From NCBI GenBank assembly GCA_021820665.1, contig JAKADK010000004.1:1-64000 (forward strand): a stretch of 64,000 bases of DNA, read 5' to 3'. This stretch comes from Actinomycetes bacterium. Lineage in GTDB: Bacteria; Actinomycetota; Acidimicrobiia; Acidimicrobiales; RAAP-2. Shown here piece by piece: positions 25,220 through 34,644 of the stretch. Each line of letters starts with the position of its first letter. Position 1 is the stretch's first letter. The position numbers and the translations under genes were made by a program. The notes beneath the pieces are model-generated. The model was not told the origin of the DNA and searched no databases. It saw only the letters and a program-made list of their open reading frames with translations.

Positions 25220-26485
25220 TCATCCGCGCACCGGGGGACCCGGAGGAAAGACCACGGGGAGATGCTTCACCCCGTTGATGAACGCCGACCGGAGCCGGCG
25301 CACCTCCCCTCCTGGTGCCAATCCCGGCATCCGGTGGACAAGATGCTCGAACATGACGCGGGCCTCCATGCGGGCGAGGTTGGCACCGAGGCAGAAGTGG
25401 GGGCCGCCGCCGCCGAACGCCAGGTGCGGATTGGGATCCCGGGTGACGTCGAACCGTTGGGGCTGCGTGAACACCTCCTCGTCGCGGTTGGCCGAGACGT
25501 GGAAGAAGACCACCTTGTCATCCTCCTCGATCCGTTGCCCCCCGAGGTCGACCGTCCGCGTCGCCTGGCGCCGGAAGTGCATCACCGGCGTGACGAACCG
25601 GAGCATCTCCTCCACGGCGGTCGGGACGAGGAAAGGACGGTCGACGACGAGCTGCCACTGGTCAGGGTGGTCGAAGAAGGCGGCCATCCCCCCGGAGACC
25701 AGGTTCCTCGTCGTCTCGTTCCCCGCCACCATGAGCAGGAGGAAGAAGAGCTCGAGCTCGACGTCCGACAGCTTCTCCCCGTCGATGTCCACCTCGGCCA
25801 GCATGCTCAAGAGGTCGTCGCCGGGCCGCTTCCGCTTCTCGGCGAACAGCTCGGAGGCGTAGACGTAGAGCTCCATCGCCGACCGGTGGACAAGCCCCTC
25901 GGAGGTCTGGTACTCCGGATCGGCACTGCCGACCAACGCGTTCGACCACTCGAACATCTGGCGGCGGTCCTCACCGGGGATCCCGAGCAGCTCCGCGATC
26001 ACCACCAGGGGCAGCTCGGCGGCGAGGTCCGTCACGAAGTCCGCCTCACCCCGCTCGACCACCCGGTCGATGATCTCGTCGGCGATCTGGTGGACCCGCC
26101 GCACCAGGGCGGCCACGATGCGGGGCGTGAAGGCCCGATTGACCAGCCGGCGGTAGCGGGTGTGGACAGGGGGGTCCATGTTGAGCATGATCAACCGTTG
26201 CTGGGCCAGGACCATCTCGGGAAGCTCCCGGGCCAACGTCCCCCTCCGGTACGACGAGAACGACTCCCAGTCCCGGTTCACCCGCACGCAGTCGGCGTAC
26301 CGCGTCACCGCCCAGTACCCCGGACCGTCCTGCTCGTCCTGCCAGGCCACCGGTGCCTGGCGGCGCAGCTCGGCGAACCGGTGATGGGGCACTCCCTCGG
26401 CAAAGGCCGCCGGATCGGTGAGTTCAGGGCGTCCGTCGGCGGGAACGGGCGGACCATCGTCACCCGCCGTGCTGGCCAGCGGCAT
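25220..26485 (-). CDS. Cytochrome P450
   Basis: 421 residues from ATG 26485, preceded by a strong GGAGGAG site; the frame is open further upstream but with Arg-rich, unlikely codons. Hallmarks: I-helix AGNETTRN (about residue 253), ExxR helix EEMLRF, and heme-binding FGGGGPHFCLGANLAR with the Cys ligand near residue 365. The VMHFRRQATRTVDLGGQ segment and overall length resemble the actinobacterial CYP124/125/142 group that hydroxylates sterol or branched-lipid side chains. That substrate guess is weak. A separate ferredoxin and reductase would be needed and are not adjacent. Confidence 0.9.
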   Translation of the reverse strand: MPLASTAGDDGPPVPADGRPELTDPAAFAEGVPHHRFAELRRQAPVAWQDEQDGPGYWAVTRYADCVRVNRDWESFSSYRRGTLARELPEMVLAQQRLIMLNMDPPVHTRYRRLVNRAFTPRIVAALVRRVHQIADEIIDRVVERGEADFVTDLAAELPLVVIAELLGIPGEDRRQMFEWSNALVGSADPEYQTSEGLVHRSAMELYVYASELFAEKRKRPGDDLLSMLAEVDIDGEKLSDVELELFFLLLMVAGNETTRNLVSGGMAAFFDHPDQWQLVVDRPFLVPTAVEEMLRFVTPVMHFRRQATRTVDLGGQRIEEDDKVVFFHVSANRDEEVFTQPQRFDVTRDPNPHLAFGGGGPHFCLGANLARMEARVMFEHLVHRMPGLAPGGEVRRLRSAFINGVKHLPVVFPPGPPVRG

Positions 26486-26709
26486 CCCGAGCTCCTCCCT
26501 CCTACCCTGCTTCTCGGGCTCCGGCCCTGTCGCCGCGTGCCTGCCCCGACCCCGGTTGCGCCCGAGCAAGCCGGCAGGAGGGCAACGCACGCCGAGAACC
26601 CCCGCTGCCGATGCTACGCCGCCCACGCCGGCCACCCCGTCACGTGCGGCCAGCGAGCAGCTCCGACCACGGGCCACGCCATCGAACGGTTCCAGTAGCG
26701 TCGCGGGAC

Positions 26710-27513
26710 ATGCAGGTCGACCCGCTCCGGAACACCGCCGACGACGGCGCTCCGACCCGAACCCGGTCCGCCAGCCGGGGTTGGGGGTACCTCCGGGGAC
26801 CCGTGCGCCACCGGATCGCAAGCAGGCTGATCGGGAAAGGGTGGGACTGGCTCGTGGTCCACGGCGCCGCCGGGCCGTCCGACGAGCGCACGCAACGGTT
26901 CGGGTCGTTCGGGGAGGGCAGCTGCCTCTCCTTCCCACCCGGGGCGGTGTTCGGCGAGCGGTGGATCCACGTCGGCCGGAACACCCTCATCGGGCCGTTC
27001 GCCAGCATCTCCGCCGGGATGCTCCCGGGACAGACCATGGTCACCGACCCGGTGGTGCGCATCGGCGACCGATGCATGATCGGGCGAGGGAGCCATATCG
27101 TCGGGCATTTCTCGATCGACATCGAAGATGATGTCCACACCGGGCCGTACGTGTACATCACGGACCAGAATCACGGCTACGAGGACCCGACGCGGGTCGT
27201 CCACGAGCAGTGGCCCTCGGACAAGCCGGTCAGGATCGGTGCGGGCAGCTGGCTGGGGACCGGAGTCGTAGTCCTTCCCGGCAGCCAGCTCGGCCGGAAC
27301 GTCGTCGTGGCGGCGGGGGCCGTGGTCCGGGGGTCCTTCCCCGACCACTCGGTCATCGCCGGCGTGCCGGCCCGCGTCGTCCGTCACTACGCAGACGGCC
27401 AGGGGTGGCGCTCCGGACCGGCCGAGAGGTCCGCCGCCGATCAGCCCGGAGAAGCCCCTGGGGTCCCCACCGCCTCCGGAGGGTGGGGATCCCTTCCCGC
27501 CCCGCCCGCCTGA
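26710..27513 (+). CDS. Hexapeptide-repeat (left-handed beta-helix) acyltransferase
   Basis: 267 residues from ATG 26710, eight bases after TAGCGT (26696-26701). Repeated V/I-G-x-x triplets run through IHVGRNTLIGPFASISAG, VRIGDRCMIGRGSHIVGHFS, VRIGAGSWLGTGVVVLPGSQ and LGRNVVVAAGAVVRGSFPDH, ending in SVIAGVPARVV. This is the maltose/chloramphenicol O-acetyltransferase type. A conserved His in ITDQNHGYED is the likely catalytic base. Trimeric cytoplasmic enzymes of this class acetylate sugars or antibiotics; the acceptor is unknown. Its 3' end overlaps the convergent patatin gene by 73 bases. Confidence 0.88.
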   Translation: MQVDPLRNTADDGAPTRTRSASRGWGYLRGPVRHRIASRLIGKGWDWLVVHGAAGPSDERTQRFGSFGEGSCLSFPPGAVFGERWIHVGRNTLIGPFASISAGMLPGQTMVTDPVVRIGDRCMIGRGSHIVGHFSIDIEDDVHTGPYVYITDQNHGYEDPTRVVHEQWPSDKPVRIGAGSWLGTGVVVLPGSQLGRNVVVAAGAVVRGSFPDHSVIAGVPARVVRHYADGQGWRSGPAERSAADQPGEAPGVPTASGGWGSLPAPPA

Positions 27514-28718
27514 CGTCGGGCCCGGCCCGGGCGAGCTCTCCCCGGACGTGCGTCCGATCCCGGCTCCGCAGGGAGATCACCCCCGTGGCCGGCAGCCGCG
27601 GACCCCGATGGCCCGGGAGCGGCCCGTGAGCCAACCGGCGGTTGGAGCGATGCGTCGGGATCGGGGTGGCCGCCCTGATCGTCGCCAAAGGACTCCGGTC
27701 GCAGGCCGAGGACCGGACCAAGGTGGTGGCGACGCAGGACCTCGATCGCCTCGGCCCGCCCGGCCTCGATCAGCGCCTCGGTCTCCGAGAAGTCCGTGTA
27801 GTCCCGCGAGCCGTTGCCGCCGGCACTCATCACGATGACGTCGACGCCCCGAGGAAGTCGGGCCAGGTCCTGGGCGAAACGGGCGTGGATGGCGATGAAG
27901 AGCGCGTTCAACATCGCCTCGACCGGGCGCTTCGACTCGGGCGGGATGTAGTCGAGCGGTCCACACAGCAGGACGACGATCTTCGTCGCTCCGGCGTCCA
28001 CCGCCCGCATGATGGGGACGTTGTCCACGACGCCGCCGTCGATGAGGAGATCGCCGCCCACCTCCACGGGAGGGAAGATGGCCGGGATCGCCGCCGAAGC
28101 CAGGATCGGCTCGACGGCCGGCCCGGAAGAGAACCAGCGCTCCCGACCGTCGACGAGCGAGGTGGTGACGACCTCGAACGGCACTCGCGCCTCCTCCAGG
28201 CGCTCGAAGGTGATCCCCTCCTCGATCACACGCCGGAGCCCGTCGTTGGGGTGCACCGACTCTCGCTGCTGCAGGAAACGCCACGGACCGTGGATCCGTT
28301 TCTGCGGGTACACCTCGGGCCCGCGAAGCCCGCGCCAGACAGCGGCGAGCCTCGCCACGCCTTCCGGCGTCGGATCACCGGCGAACGCCGCCCCGTTGAT
28401 GGCCCCCACCGAAGCACCGAGCACAAGGTCGGGGAGGAAACCCCGCTCGGCCAGCACCTCGAGCATCCCCACCTGGGCGGCACCTCGGGTGCCGCCGCCG
28501 GCCAGCACCAAAGCGACCTTCTCCCGCCCGGGAGGGGTCGGGCCGTCCCCGTCACCGTCCGACCCGTTCACACCGAGCGCCCCGCTGCGCCACCGCCGTC
28601 GGAGCGTGGCGTCCCGGCGGAACGTCCACCGGAGCGTCAACACGATCAGCACCGCCGTCCCGACGACGAAGAAGCCGAAGACCACCACGAAGGCCGGCGT
28701 CACCGTTGCGAGCTGCAT
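27441..28718 (-). CDS. Patatin-like phospholipase with N-terminal membrane helix
   Basis: 425 residues. Residues 8-30 (FVVVFGFFVVGTAVLIVLTL) form one transmembrane helix, followed by a basic patch. The patatin domain spans about 68-330: oxyanion loop VLAGGGTRGAAQVG, nucleophile motif GASVG, and DGG (LLIDGGVVDN) with the catalytic Asp. These are bacterial RssA-like serine lipases. The last 80 residues are Pro/Gly/Arg-rich and read across the end of the convergent acyltransferase gene, so this tail may not be functional. A TAGCCT box lies 8 bases before the ATG, again close to leaderless spacing. Confidence 0.87.
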   Translation of the reverse strand: MQLATVTPAFVVVFGFFVVGTAVLIVLTLRWTFRRDATLRRRWRSGALGVNGSDGDGDGPTPPGREKVALVLAGGGTRGAAQVGMLEVLAERGFLPDLVLGASVGAINGAAFAGDPTPEGVARLAAVWRGLRGPEVYPQKRIHGPWRFLQQRESVHPNDGLRRVIEEGITFERLEEARVPFEVVTTSLVDGRERWFSSGPAVEPILASAAIPAIFPPVEVGGDLLIDGGVVDNVPIMRAVDAGATKIVVLLCGPLDYIPPESKRPVEAMLNALFIAIHARFAQDLARLPRGVDVIVMSAGGNGSRDYTDFSETEALIEAGRAEAIEVLRRHHLGPVLGLRPESFGDDQGGHPDPDASLQPPVGSRAAPGPSGSAAAGHGGDLPAEPGSDARPGRARPGRARRQAGGAGRDPHPPEAVGTPGASPG

Positions 28719-28785
28719 GTCCCGTCAGGCTACCGGCGGACGGAGAGCGCCCGATACACCCGGCTGTCACACTCGCCCCGTGGTC

Positions 28786-29940
28786 ATGACGAGCGAACCG
28801 GCATCGGCACAGCGGGAGGCGACCTTCATGCACGCTCCCCGCCGGGCGGCTCCCCTACCCGCTGCAGGACACGGCATTGCTCCGTGGCACCCACTGGCCG
28901 GAACCGTTCTGCTGGACCGGTTGCGCGAGACGGGCGTGCGCCGTCCGGAGGTCAGCCCCGAGAGGGTCCACGGGCTCGTGCGCCGCATCGAGCAGGAGGT
29001 GACGGCGACGCTCGTCGAGCTGCCCACAGCCGATGCTCCGCTCGTGGTCACGAGCCACCTCCTGCGCTCCGCCGCCCACCATCGACACGTTGCTCCCCAC
29101 ACCGACGGCCCGTGGTCCCCTGAGCACGGACCTGGTGCGCGTGGACGGGAACGGGGAGGCGATGTCACCTACGCAGCGGCACGCGACGCGTTGGTCGGCA
29201 TCTCGTTTCGACGGTTCATCTCGACCGGCACCGTCGGCCAGCCCTTCGCCGATGGGATGGCGGCGCTGGAGACGTGCGGGCGGCTCGGAGTTGTCGGGTG
29301 GGTCAGGCAGCTCGCTCCATCCCGGTACACCGAGCTGCGCGTCGAAGTCGACCGCCTGGGACGCGATCTGGCAGACCGGTGGCCCCGGCTCGACCCTCGC
29401 TGGCTGCCCAGGACGGCGGTCCCCATGCGCGTGCGCCTGCTCGGCGGCGCGGTCGTGCTCGCGTGCCGGCCCGACCTCCTCGTCGGTTGGCCAGACGGGC
29501 AGGAGGGAGGCGTCGGGCTCGTCGAGCTCAGCGCAGGTGAGCGGCAGGCGCTCGACCGAACCGTGCTGTCGTTCTCGGTCCTGGTCGAGACGCTCCGCAG
29601 CACGACACCTCCGTTCGTGGGCGCCACCTACTACGCCCAAACGGGAGAGATCGAGGTCGTGCCGATCACCTACGAGGTCGTGGAAGATGCCGCGGATGAG
29701 CTGGTGCGCGCCATCTCGACCACCGTCGGCCCGGGGCCGAGCCTGACCGGGCCGCTGACCGGGCCGCTGCCCGCTCGCCAGGTTCAGGGCCACCGACCCG
29801 AGCCCGGGCGCTCCGGGACGCCCACGAGCCGCTGTGCCCGTGGAGCGGCTCACCGGACCCGGACGAGCACGGCGCCACCGCCACCGGGCGATCTCCGGCC
29901 TCCAGCGGAACCACCGTCCCCCCGTCAGAGCCGACAGTGA
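28786..29940 (+). CDS. Unknown protein A of an overlapping pair
   Basis: About 384 residues; GTG at 28780 is an alternative start. I do not recognise the family. Residues about 10-245 are mixed alpha/beta. Residues about 210-320 contain RVRLLGGAVVLACRPDLLVG, GLVELSAGE, SFSVLVETLRSTTPPF and VGATYYAQTGEIEVV, an order that loosely recalls PD-(D/E)XK nuclease folds but lacks the catalytic Lys. The C-terminal 70 residues are Pro/Arg-rich and probably disordered. Its stop overlaps the next gene by GTGA. The next protein looks like a diverged copy of its C-terminal half. It diverges from the patatin gene. Confidence 0.6.
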   Translation: MTSEPASAQREATFMHAPRRAAPLPAAGHGIAPWHPLAGTVLLDRLRETGVRRPEVSPERVHGLVRRIEQEVTATLVELPTADAPLVVTSHLLRSAAHHRHVAPHTDGPWSPEHGPGARGRERGGDVTYAAARDALVGISFRRFISTGTVGQPFADGMAALETCGRLGVVGWVRQLAPSRYTELRVEVDRLGRDLADRWPRLDPRWLPRTAVPMRVRLLGGAVVLACRPDLLVGWPDGQEGGVGLVELSAGERQALDRTVLSFSVLVETLRSTTPPFVGATYYAQTGEIEVVPITYEVVEDAADELVRAISTTVGPGPSLTGPLTGPLPARQVQGHRPEPGRSGTPTSRCARGAAHRTRTSTAPPPPGDLRPPAEPPSPRQSRQ

Positions 29941-31007
29941 CCGTCCCGGCCCGCGGCGCCGCGCCTCCTCCGGCCGCTTCCCCGATGTCACGGACTTCAC
30001 GGACTTCACGGACTTCACGGTCGATGCCGTCGGCGGCGCCGTCGACGCGGAGTACACCTACCGCCCGCATGCCGGCACCCTGGCGATCCCACCCGACTTC
30101 CACAGCCGCGAACTTCACGGCGCTCCTGGCCGCTCCGGTTGCCGAGCCTGCCCCGAGTGCGAACGATCTCATGCTCCGCTCACGTGTGGCGGCCAGGTTG
30201 GAGGATCTCGCCGGCGCCCCGTCGGGCGGCGGCGTGAGGACCGTCTCACCGGAGCTCTTGCACCTCATCGCGGTCCCGGTCCGACCGCCAGCGGGTTCTG
30301 GCACCCCTTTCTCCTGGCGACCCGCTCGCGTCCGGCGTTCACTCGGGCTCCTGGCGGTGGCGCGCCACCTCCAGGGAAGTGCCGGGTCTCTCCCCGAGGC
30401 CGTGGAGCACGCAGCGGATCTGGCGGAGGCGGCATGGCGCCGGTCAGGGCGGGATCAGCACCACTGGGAGCCGTGGTTGGCGGCGTGCGACCCGGCGACC
30501 CGCGCCGAGGTCCTCGCCCAGGCGACGACGTGGGCGGCCGGGCTCGTGACCTCGATCGACTGGCCGGCGCTCCACTCCGGGTACGAGCTCGGGCCGCACG
30601 ACAGCCTGTGGGCCGTCCCCCCCGACCGCCAGGTTCGACTCAAGAGCAGAACCGACGTGCGGATCGCTCTACCACTGGGCCAGCGTGCCCGACGCCTGCT
30701 CGGCTGGGGCACGCCCGACCCGCAGCGCCACGTCGCCCTGGTCGTCGTCTTGAACGGGTGCCCGACGCCGGTCGCCGAAACGGCGATCGCCTACGCCGCC
30801 CTGGTCGAAGGACTGCGCCATCCGGCACGCCCGCTGCCGGTTCGCGTCGGCGGGATCTGGCCGGACGCCGGAGAGGTCCGCGTCGTGGACATCGACGACT
30901 CCACCCTGACACAGGCGATCGATCTCGGCATGGCGTTCTTGTCCACCGGACCAGCCGAGGCGGTGCGCCCTTGCGATCCAGCCGACCGCGCCGCAACACC
31001 GTCCTGA
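29937..31007 (+). CDS. Unknown protein B of an overlapping pair
   Basis: 356 residues starting at a GTG that overlaps the stop of gene A, so it is probably translationally coupled. The first 60 residues are Ser/Arg/Pro-rich and include a 9-bp DNA repeat (SRT-SRT-SRT). The rest is helical then alpha/beta. The segment RTDVRIALPLGQRARRLLGW, VALVVVLNG, AYAALVEGLRHPARPLPVRV and GGIWPDAGEVRVVD lines up in order with the end of protein A. I infer tandem duplication or an old two-subunit family. No catalytic motif is evident. Confidence 0.6.
   Translation: MTVPARGAAPPPAASPMSRTSRTSRTSRSMPSAAPSTRSTPTARMPAPWRSHPTSTAANFTALLAAPVAEPAPSANDLMLRSRVAARLEDLAGAPSGGGVRTVSPELLHLIAVPVRPPAGSGTPFSWRPARVRRSLGLLAVARHLQGSAGSLPEAVEHAADLAEAAWRRSGRDQHHWEPWLAACDPATRAEVLAQATTWAAGLVTSIDWPALHSGYELGPHDSLWAVPPDRQVRLKSRTDVRIALPLGQRARRLLGWGTPDPQRHVALVVVLNGCPTPVAETAIAYAALVEGLRHPARPLPVRVGGIWPDAGEVRVVDIDDSTLTQAIDLGMAFLSTGPAEAVRPCDPADRAATPS
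29989..30020 (+). repeat. 9-bp tandem repeat, three and a half copies
   Basis: CACGGACTT repeats every 9 bases at the low-complexity start of unknown gene B. It keeps frame and encodes three SRT-type triplets. Confidence 0.9.
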
Positions 31008-31093
31008 GCGCGGCCACGGCCTGCCCGCCCGGGAGTCGGCGAGCCCGGGCGGACGCCAGCAGGCAGCGCCGGGGACCACCGCGACGGCGCGGC

Positions 31094-31723
31094 TCACTCC
31101 AGAGAACGAGATGCCAGACCGGGTAGACCGGGTAGACCGGGTAGACCGTCGATGCTGCGGGCGTTGTGCTCCTCCTGATAGGCAGCGATGCCCGGACGAC
31201 CCTTACGCTCCGCCCACTGGTCCATCGTGGGGCGGTGACCGGCGAACGTCAGCAGCGGAACGCCGTAGCCGCAGGAGTCCGATACCCGTTCCACGTGCAC
31301 GACCACCACGCAGCGGGCACCCACCGGGGGACCGGGTCGGCCCATCGGGTCTTGGGCAACGTCGTCGACCGCGGCCATCGCCGGGAACGAGGGGGAACGC
31401 GTGGCGAGCTCGGGGTCGTCGAGCCGAACGACCCGACCCGTGCCGTGCACCCGGACGATGCGGGGTGGGCCTTCGAACGCCGCCCACATGATGACGATCC
31501 GCCCGTTCTCCCGCAGGTGGGCGACGGTCTCCACCCCACTCCCCGTCTGGTCGAGGTAGGCGATGGTCGTCGGGTCCGGCACCACGAGCTCGCCCCGGTT
31601 GCCTTTCGGCGAGCAGTTGACCCGACCCTCGCGGGCCAGTGGGGCTGTCGCCACGAAGAACACCGGTTGTGCGACGAGCCATCCGGCCAGCCGCTCGTCG
31701 ATGCTCTCGACCACCCGTCCCAC
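31094..31723 (-). CDS. Pyridoxamine 5'-phosphate oxidase-family protein
   Basis: 209 residues from GTG 31723, six bases after a GATACT -10-like box. The split-barrel flavin fold is indicated by [44 protein letters not shown] and [23 protein letters not shown]. Such proteins bind FMN or F420, or act as general flavin-dependent reductases. The extreme C-terminus has a GLP-GLP-GLP tail created by a 9-bp tandem repeat. It lies 55 bp from the start-distal end of the luciferase-like gene on the same strand, and both could belong to F420 redox metabolism. Confidence 0.82.
   Translation of the reverse strand: MGRVVESIDERLAGWLVAQPVFFVATAPLAREGRVNCSPKGNRGELVVPDPTTIAYLDQTGSGVETVAHLRENGRIVIMWAAFEGPPRIVRVHGTGRVVRLDDPELATRSPSFPAMAAVDDVAQDPMGRPGPPVGARCVVVVHVERVSDSCGYGVPLLTFAGHRPTMDQWAERKGRPGIAAYQEEHNARSIDGLPGLPGLPGLASRSLE
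31117..31148 (-). repeat. 9-bp tandem repeat at the PNPOx 3' end
   Basis: GACCGGGTA repeats every 9 bases for three and a half copies. On the coding strand it adds repeated Gly-Leu-Pro triplets a few codons before the stop. Confidence 0.9.
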
Positions 31724-31778
31724 GCCAGCAGTATCGTCCGTGGCACGTCCACGGCGCCACCGCCCGGCGCCACCGCCG

Positions 31779-32666
31779 TCAGGTCTGGAGATCTCCGACC
31801 GCTGCCGCCAGACGTTCGAGCTCGCTCGGCCAGTCGGCGGGCGGGACAAGGGGGCGGACGACGAACTTCGAGAAGCCGACGTCCACGAACCGGTGCACGA
31901 GGTCCCGGAGCGCACCGGCGCCCACGGCCACGACGTCGGCGACGGGGTTGCCCCGGCTACGAGCCGCGATCGACGCCGCCACCCGATCGTCGAGCGGCTC
32001 GAAGGAGTACCCGAGGCTGATGCCGAAGTGCTCGGGGTCGATCTGCCGGCCCGACCTCTCGGCGACCCGGTCGATGATCTCTCTGCCCGCCGCCACCTCG
32101 GCGGGGGTGCACAGCGACGGCAGCCACCCGTCTCCCATCCGGCCGCACCGCTCCAGCGCTGCCGGCGCCATCCCGCCGAGCCAGAGCTCCAGGGGCTGCT
32201 GGACCGGCAACGGGGACAACGTCACCTCCTCCATCGTCACCGCCGAACCCCGGTAGGTGACGGTGTCGCCCGACCACAGCCGGCGGAGGAGCGGCATCGT
32301 CTCTTCCATGACGCGCCCCCTCTCGGCCGGCGGAACCCCCACCGCCTCCCGCTCGGGCGAGCGGGCGAGCCCGGGCACGAAGGTGACGAGGAGCCGACCG
32401 TCGGAGAGAGCGTCGATCGTGGCCAGTTGCTTGGCCAGGCGGAGCGGGTGGTGCCCGGGGAGCAGCATGGTCGTTCCCAGCTTCAGCCGGGGATGACGTC
32501 CGGCGGCGAAGGCCAGTCCCGCCAACGGGTCGGGAACCGCTCCCGTCAGCACCTCCGAGAGCCACAAGGAGTCGAAGTGCAGGCCGGCAATGGCATCGAT
32601 CGCGGCGCCGAACCCGGCGGCATCGGTCAGCCCGCCGGTGTACCCCACGCCGATCCGGATCTTCAT
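31779..32666 (-). CDS. Luciferase-like (LLM) F420-dependent oxidoreductase
   Basis: 295 residues forming a TIM barrel. Typical segments are [11 protein letters not shown] at the first strand, [43 protein letters not shown] and [26 protein letters not shown]. This is the TIGR03854-like F420 LLM pattern common in mycobacteria and Acidimicrobiia. It would use F420 or FMN for a hydride transfer; substrate unknown. ATG 32666 sits five bases after TACCAT, part of the divergent promoter shared with the aldo/keto reductase gene. Confidence 0.87.
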   Translation of the reverse strand: MKIRIGVGYTGGLTDAAGFGAAIDAIAGLHFDSLWLSEVLTGAVPDPLAGLAFAAGRHPRLKLGTTMLLPGHHPLRLAKQLATIDALSDGRLLVTFVPGLARSPEREAVGVPPAERGRVMEETMPLLRRLWSGDTVTYRGSAVTMEEVTLSPLPVQQPLELWLGGMAPAALERCGRMGDGWLPSLCTPAEVAAGREIIDRVAERSGRQIDPEHFGISLGYSFEPLDDRVAASIAARSRGNPVADVVAVGAGALRDLVHRFVDVGFSKFVVRPLVPPADWPSELERLAAAVGDLQT

Positions 32667-32687
32667 GCCCGATGGTACCGTGACCGC
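32667..32687. promoter_or_regulatory. Divergent leaderless promoters sharing GGTACC
   Basis: Only 21 bases separate two divergent start codons. TACCGT (plus, 32676-32681) is six bases from ATG 32688. TACCAT (minus, 32677-32672) is five bases from ATG 32666. The two -10 boxes overlap in the palindrome GGTACC at 32674-32679, so both promoters would compete for the same polymerase contact. Confidence 0.6.
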
Positions 32688-33665
32688 ATGGAGAGCCGCA
32701 CCTTGGGATCATCGCTCGTCGTCTCGTCGCTCGGGCTCGGGTGCATGGGAATGAGTGAATTCTACGGGGAGGGCGACCCCGACGAGTCGATCCGTGTGGT
32801 CCACCGGGCCATCGACCTCGGCTGCACGTTCCTCGACACCGCCGACATGTACGGCCCGTTCACCAACGAGCAGCTGGTCGGCAAGGCCATCGCCGGGCGC
32901 CGCGACCGCGTCGTCCTGGCCACGAAGTTCGGGAATCAGCGTCGCGAGGACGGTACCCGGATCGGCGTGAACGGCTCGCCGGAGTACGTGCACGCAGCGT
33001 GCGACGCCAGCCTGCAGCGGCTGGGCGTGGACCATATCGACCTCTATTACCAGCACCGGGTGGACACGACGGTACCGATCGAGGAGACGGTCGGAGCGAT
33101 GGCCGAGCTGGTCGAGGCCGGAAAGGTGCGGTTCCTCGGGTTGTCGGAAGCCGCCCCGGAGACCATCAGGCGCGCCGCCGCCGTCCATCCGATCGCCGCC
33201 CTCCAGACGGAGTACAGCCTCTGGTCCCGTGATCCCGAGGACGGGATCCTCCAGACGGTGGCCGAGCTCGGGATCGGCTTCGTCGCCTACAGCCCGCTCG
33301 GCCGGGGGTTCCTCACCGGGCAGATCCGCTCGCTCGACGACCTGGAGCCGGGGGACTTCCGGCGGATGAACCCCCGGTTCACCGGTGACAACTTCCAGCG
33401 GAACCTCGACGTCGTCGACCGGGTCCGGGAGCTGGCACGGGAGAAGGGCTGCACCCCCGGGCAGCTCGCCCTGGCATGGCTCCTCGCCCAGCGTGACGAC
33501 ATCGTGCCCATCCCGGGGACGAAGCGGGTGTCCTACCTGGAGGAGAACCTGGCAGCCGTCGACGTCACCCTGGACGCCGGCGACCTGGCCCGTATCGATG
33601 AGGTGTCCCCGAAGGGGTTCGCTGCCGGCGACCGCTACGCAGACATGAGCTCGGTCAACCGCTGA
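32688..33665 (+). CDS. Aldo/keto reductase
   Basis: 325 residues, TIM barrel. The family pattern is clear: [12 protein letters not shown] near the start, then [20 protein letters not shown] with the catalytic Asp/Tyr, [10 protein letters not shown] with Lys, and DLYYQHRVD with His. The C-terminal NADPH-binding segment reads [20 protein letters not shown]. This is the AKR11/AKR13-like group of soluble NADPH-dependent carbonyl reductases. Its stop lies inside a 32-bp tandem duplication. The gene diverges from the LLM gene with overlapping promoters. Confidence 0.92.
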   Translation: MESRTLGSSLVVSSLGLGCMGMSEFYGEGDPDESIRVVHRAIDLGCTFLDTADMYGPFTNEQLVGKAIAGRRDRVVLATKFGNQRREDGTRIGVNGSPEYVHAACDASLQRLGVDHIDLYYQHRVDTTVPIEETVGAMAELVEAGKVRFLGLSEAAPETIRRAAAVHPIAALQTEYSLWSRDPEDGILQTVAELGIGFVAYSPLGRGFLTGQIRSLDDLEPGDFRRMNPRFTGDNFQRNLDVVDRVRELAREKGCTPGQLALAWLLAQRDDIVPIPGTKRVSYLEENLAAVDVTLDAGDLARIDEVSPKGFAAGDRYADMSSVNR

Positions 33666-33712
33666 CGGCCCACAGCGCCGGCTCGGTCAACCGCTGACGG
33701 CCCACAGCGCCG
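33649..33712 (+). repeat. 32-bp tandem duplication over the aldo/keto reductase stop
   Basis: The 32-base unit starting GCTCGGTCAACCGCTGACGG occurs at 33649-33680 and identically at 33681-33712. The first copy contains the last four codons and the TGA; the second is non-coding spacer just before the next promoter. Confidence 0.93.
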
Positions 33713-33737
33713 GCCCGGCCGGCACTAGCGTGGCGCC

Positions 33738-34622
33738 ATGCCGAGGATCGACGCCAACGGGATCACCCTGGAGTACGAGACAGAGGGCCTGCCTACGGAT
33801 CCACCGCTCCTCATGATCAGCGGGCTGGGCGGGCAGCTCATCAACTGGGACCACAGGTTCGTCGACGCGCTCGCCGACCGGGGGTTCTTCGTCGTCCGGT
33901 TCGACAACCGCGACGTGGGGCTCTCGACGTGGTTCGACGAGTCCGGACCGACGGACGTCCACGGGGCCACGTCGGGCCGGGCCCAGCCGGCGTACCTCCT
34001 GGCGGACATGGCGGAGGACGCCGCCGCGCTGCTCGGCGGGCTCGGGCTCCCGTCCGCCCACGTCCTCGGCGTCTCCATGGGAGGGATGATCGCCCAGTCG
34101 TTGGCGATCGCCCACGCCGACCGGGTGGACAGCCTGGTCTCGATCATGTCCACCACCGGCGATCGGAGTGTCGGCCAGGCCCAGCCCGCTGCGGCAGCGC
34201 TCCTCGTGCGCCCGCCGGCACGCGATCGGGACGAGGTCATGGACCAGGCCATCGAGTCCCGGAAGATCTTCGGCTCCCCCGGGTTCCCTCTGCACGAAGA
34301 CCAGGTCCGTGCCCAGGCGTCGGCGGCGTTCGACCGGGCGTTCCACCCGGAGGGCACCGCCCGGCAGCTCGCCGCCATCGTGGCGTCCCCCGACCGGACG
34401 GCGGAGCTCTCCCGGCTGGACTGCCCGACGCTGGTGATCCACGGCGAGGCGGACACCCTGATCGACCCGAGCGGCGGGCGGGCCACGGCGGCAGCCGTGC
34501 CCGGGGCCGAGCTGTGGGTCGTGCCCGGCATGGGCCATCACCTGCCGCCCGAGCTCTTCGACGAGCTCGCCGACCGGATCGCCACTCACGCCCACGCCCA
34601 CGACGGGCGCACGCGGCCGTAG
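33738..34622 (+). CDS. Alpha/beta-fold hydrolase
   Basis: 294 residues from ATG 33738, six bases after TAGCGT (33726-33731). The oxyanion region is MISGLGGQLINWD, the nucleophile elbow GVSMGG (Ser), the acid is in HGEADTLID, and the catalytic His in MGHHLP. The FDNRDVGLST stretch matches the group related to aclacinomycin methylesterase RdmC and other small-molecule esterases. It is a cytoplasmic single-domain enzyme; substrate unknown. It is convergent with the ABC exporter operon. Confidence 0.9.
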   Translation: MPRIDANGITLEYETEGLPTDPPLLMISGLGGQLINWDHRFVDALADRGFFVVRFDNRDVGLSTWFDESGPTDVHGATSGRAQPAYLLADMAEDAAALLGGLGLPSAHVLGVSMGGMIAQSLAIAHADRVDSLVSIMSTTGDRSVGQAQPAAAALLVRPPARDRDEVMDQAIESRKIFGSPGFPLHEDQVRAQASAAFDRAFHPEGTARQLAAIVASPDRTAELSRLDCPTLVIHGEADTLIDPSGGRATAAAVPGAELWVVPGMGHHLPPELFDELADRIATHAHAHDGRTRP

Positions 34623-34644
34623 CCGTCGGATCCCGGCCCGGGGC

